From Planctomycetota bacterium (lineage in GTDB: Bacteria; Planctomycetota; Phycisphaerae; Sedimentisphaerales; Anaerohalosphaeraceae), in contig VRUF01000025.1 in assembly GCA_019456245.1 (NCBI GenBank), positions 12,589 through 19,218 of the forward strand: 6,630 nt of DNA, read 5' to 3'. How positions within the stretch are numbered: position 1 is the stretch's first letter; the number at the start of each line of letters is the position of its first letter. Shown one piece after another: positions 6,253 to 6,630 of the stretch. The notes under the pieces are model-generated. The model did no database searches and was not told where the DNA came from. It saw nothing but the letters and a program-made list of their open reading frames with translations. The position numbers and the translations under genes were made by a program.

Positions 6253-6282
6253 AGAACCGCCGGCCATTAGGTCAGCGGTTCT
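6253..6282. repeat. Long inverted repeat / hairpin upstream of terS promoter
   Basis: AGAACCGC (6253-6260) and GCGGTTCT (6275-6282) form a perfect 8-bp stem. After one mismatch (c6261/a6274), GGCC (6262-6265) pairs with GGTC (6270-6273), allowing one G-U pair, around the tetraloop ATTA. On the minus strand no T-run follows, so it does not look like a terminator for the upstream small genes. On the plus strand a weak TCTGTTTT follows, so a terminator for an opposing transcript is possible but poor. It abuts the predicted -35 of the terS promoter (6245-6250), so an operator or a transcript-processing hairpin is also possible. Confidence 0.6.
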
Positions 6283-6412
6283 CTGTTTTCAGACGAATAA
6301 AGCATTGCCGCTTTCGTCTTCTTCTGGTTGGAGTCTTGGTCTCTTTCGGTTTCGCCCGATAATGAGAGCCAAAACGTAGAGTAAAATTCTCATGCGGTCG
6401 CCTCCTCTGCAC
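6272..6412 (-). CDS. Alternative overlapping frame, 46-aa highly basic peptide (GTG start)
   Basis: A GTG at 6410-6412 opens a 46-codon frame ending in TGA at 6272-6274. Its product is rich in Lys and Arg, with the run RRRRKR at about residues 30-35, as in peptides that bind nucleic acid. The reason to list it is its ribosome site: AGGAGGTGATC (6414-6424) lies 6 nt upstream measured from AGGAGG. It matches 11 bases of the canonical complement of the bacterial 16S rRNA 3' end. The frame overlaps the end of the zinc-ribbon gene and nearly all of the 34-residue gene in a different phase. The basic composition may simply be an out-of-frame reading of that gene's Arg-rich region. This is a low-confidence coding call. 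Confidence 0.25.
   Translation of the reverse strand: MQRRRPHENFTLRFGSHYRAKPKETKTPTRRRRKRQCFIRLKTENR
6289..6393 (-). CDS. Microprotein with short N-terminal hydrophobic helix, 34 aa
   Basis: This 34-residue frame starts with a hydrophobic stretch (about residues 3-13, ILLYVLALIIG). A strongly basic patch follows (RNRKRPR, 14-20), then an acidic polar tail (EEDESG, 24-29). The layout suggests a small membrane-anchored peptide with its C-terminus in the cytoplasm by the positive-inside rule, although the hydrophobic segment is short for a full span. The ATG at 6391-6393 shares ATGA with the upstream zinc-ribbon stop, and a strong Shine-Dalgarno AGGAGG (6401-6406) lies 7 nt upstream. Both point to coupled translation. 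The order hydrophobic, basic, acidic resembles the 33-residue microprotein at 3560-3661. No function is recognised. A competing GTG frame (6272-6412) covers the same DNA, so one of the two could be spurious. Confidence 0.62.
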   Translation of the reverse strand: MRILLYVLALIIGRNRKRPRLQPEEDESGNALFV

Positions 6413-6560
6413 AGATCACCTCCTGCCATGAATGATTGCAACGCCAGCACCGAAAATTGTGCTTCCAAGTGCCGTCAGGACACACCCCTTCTGATCCAAC
6501 CCACTGCACACGTTCATCAGTCTTGCAGTTTTTGCAAGGTCTCTTCTTCGGGATCTCCAT
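6390..6560 (-). CDS. Small zinc-ribbon protein, 56 aa
   Basis: This short gene encodes 56 residues with two CxxC knuckles: C9-K-N-C12 near the start and C38-W-R-C41 in the segment FRCWRCNHSW. That is the usual four-Cys zinc-ribbon layout, and two further cysteines sit at 27 and 50. Such small ribbons typically bind nucleic acid or a protein partner; the exact role here is unknown. The ATG at 6558-6560 is preceded by AAGGGGG four bases upstream (6565-6571), a credible ribosome binding site. The gene begins 26 nt after the tRNA and its TGA overlaps the ATG of the next small gene as ATGA. The forward strand across the same interval also has an open frame, but it has no ribosome site and is dismissed as the shadow of this gene. 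The function is not recognised; the fold call is fairly secure from the paired CxxC motifs. Confidence 0.85.
   Translation of the reverse strand: MEIPKKRPCKNCKTDERVQWVGSEGVCPDGTWKHNFRCWRCNHSWQEVICAEEATA
6414..6424 (-). promoter_or_regulatory. Extended Shine-Dalgarno inside the zinc-ribbon gene
   Basis: The minus strand reads AGGAGGTGATC, complementary over 11 bases to the usual bacterial 16S rRNA tail. It lies within the coding sequence of the zinc-ribbon protein (codons for QEVI). It sits 6 nt before a GTG (6412) and 31 nt before the ATG at 6393, which has its own AGGAGG. It could serve the GTG frame, load ribosomes for the downstream gene, or be a chance outcome of the codons. Confidence 0.5.
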
Positions 6561-6586
6561 TTTTCCCCCTTGTTAAAGAGCTTTTG

Positions 6587-6630
6587 TTGTGAGTAAGGGA
6601 GTCGAACCCTTCGTCCTCCTGCTTATGAGG
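6587..6630 (-). tRNA. tRNA with CAT anticodon (Met-type), 3' half, cut by window edge
   Basis: Read on the minus strand, the sequence gives the 3' half of a cloverleaf. The anticodon loop CTCATAA (6623-6629) has T33 before CAT and A37 after it. It is followed by the 3' anticodon-stem strand GCAGG (6618-6622), a 6-nt variable region (6612-6617), a perfect 5-bp T-stem AAGGG/CCCTT closing the loop TTCGACT (6595-6611), the 3' acceptor strand ACTCACA (6588-6594) and discriminator A (6587). CCA is not encoded; CAA follows. The 5' half (acceptor, D-arm, 5' anticodon stem) lies outside the window, so pairing cannot be checked. The T-loop does not look like an initiator, so elongator Met is most likely. 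A lysidine-modified Ile2 tRNA also carries CAT and cannot be excluded. It lies 26 nt upstream of the zinc-ribbon gene on the same strand. Confidence 0.8.

Noticed and set aside
6253..6290. Hairpin as a Rho-independent terminator of the tRNA/zinc-ribbon transcript
   Set aside because: On the minus strand the stem is followed by ACATGACGG, not a T-run. Only the plus strand has a weak T-rich stretch, where no gene is supported.
6392..6592. A 66-codon plus-strand frame with several Cys
   Set aside because: Its cysteines are the antisense of the zinc-ribbon region and it runs into the tRNA. The minus-strand gene has a ribosome site and paired CxxC motifs.
1..6630. CRISPR array, insertion sequence, recoded stop codons
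   Set aside because: No spaced direct repeats, no transposase or terminal inverted repeats, and all three stop codons end well-bounded genes here, so there is no sign of an altered code.
6587..6630. tRNA 3' end as a prophage attachment site
   Set aside because: No integrase and no second copy of the tRNA end is visible in the window; the idea cannot be supported from this sequence.

Overview
The window is a piece of the packaging and head-assembly module of a tailed double-stranded DNA phage or prophage (Caudoviricetes type). The host cannot be named from the sequence. All credible genes lie on the minus strand, so the module is read from high to low coordinates. TAA, TAG and TGA all serve as stops, so translation table 11 fits and codes that reassign TGA are unlikely. 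The genes are tightly packed, often with 1 to 11 nt overlaps, as is usual in phage late operons.

Right end (6630 to 6289): the 3' half of a tRNA with a CAT anticodon runs off the window edge. It is followed by a 56-residue zinc-ribbon protein and a 34-residue protein with a short hydrophobic N-terminus. An alternative GTG frame with an almost perfect Shine-Dalgarno (SD) sequence overlaps both. A long inverted repeat lies at 6253-6282.

Packaging block (6250 to 3714): an extended -10 promoter is placed so that transcription should start on the A of the terS ATG. It drives the terminase small subunit, the terminase large subunit (ATPase plus RNase H-like nuclease) and a 63-residue Cys-rich protein ending in a GGWHLT-type motif. 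terS/terL overlap by 8 nt, and terL and the Cys-rich gene overlap by 4 nt.

Head block (3701 to 1): a second extended -10 promoter has the same geometry and also predicts a leaderless mRNA. It starts with a 33-residue single-helix membrane protein bearing a GxxxG ladder. Next come the portal, a 121-residue protein of unknown role, a scaffold-like protein with a low-complexity acidic N-terminus and a helical centre, and a Pro-rich protein cut off by the left edge. The major capsid gene is not visible and would be expected to the left.

Together, TerS and TerL recognise, cut and pump DNA through the portal vertex of a prohead built on the scaffold-like protein. The most unusual signals are the two matched leaderless promoters, the glycine-ladder microprotein between terL and the portal gene, the Cys/His cluster inserted in TerL, and the two competing start sites near 6412 and 6393. 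Several real genes here are under 60 codons and easy to miss.
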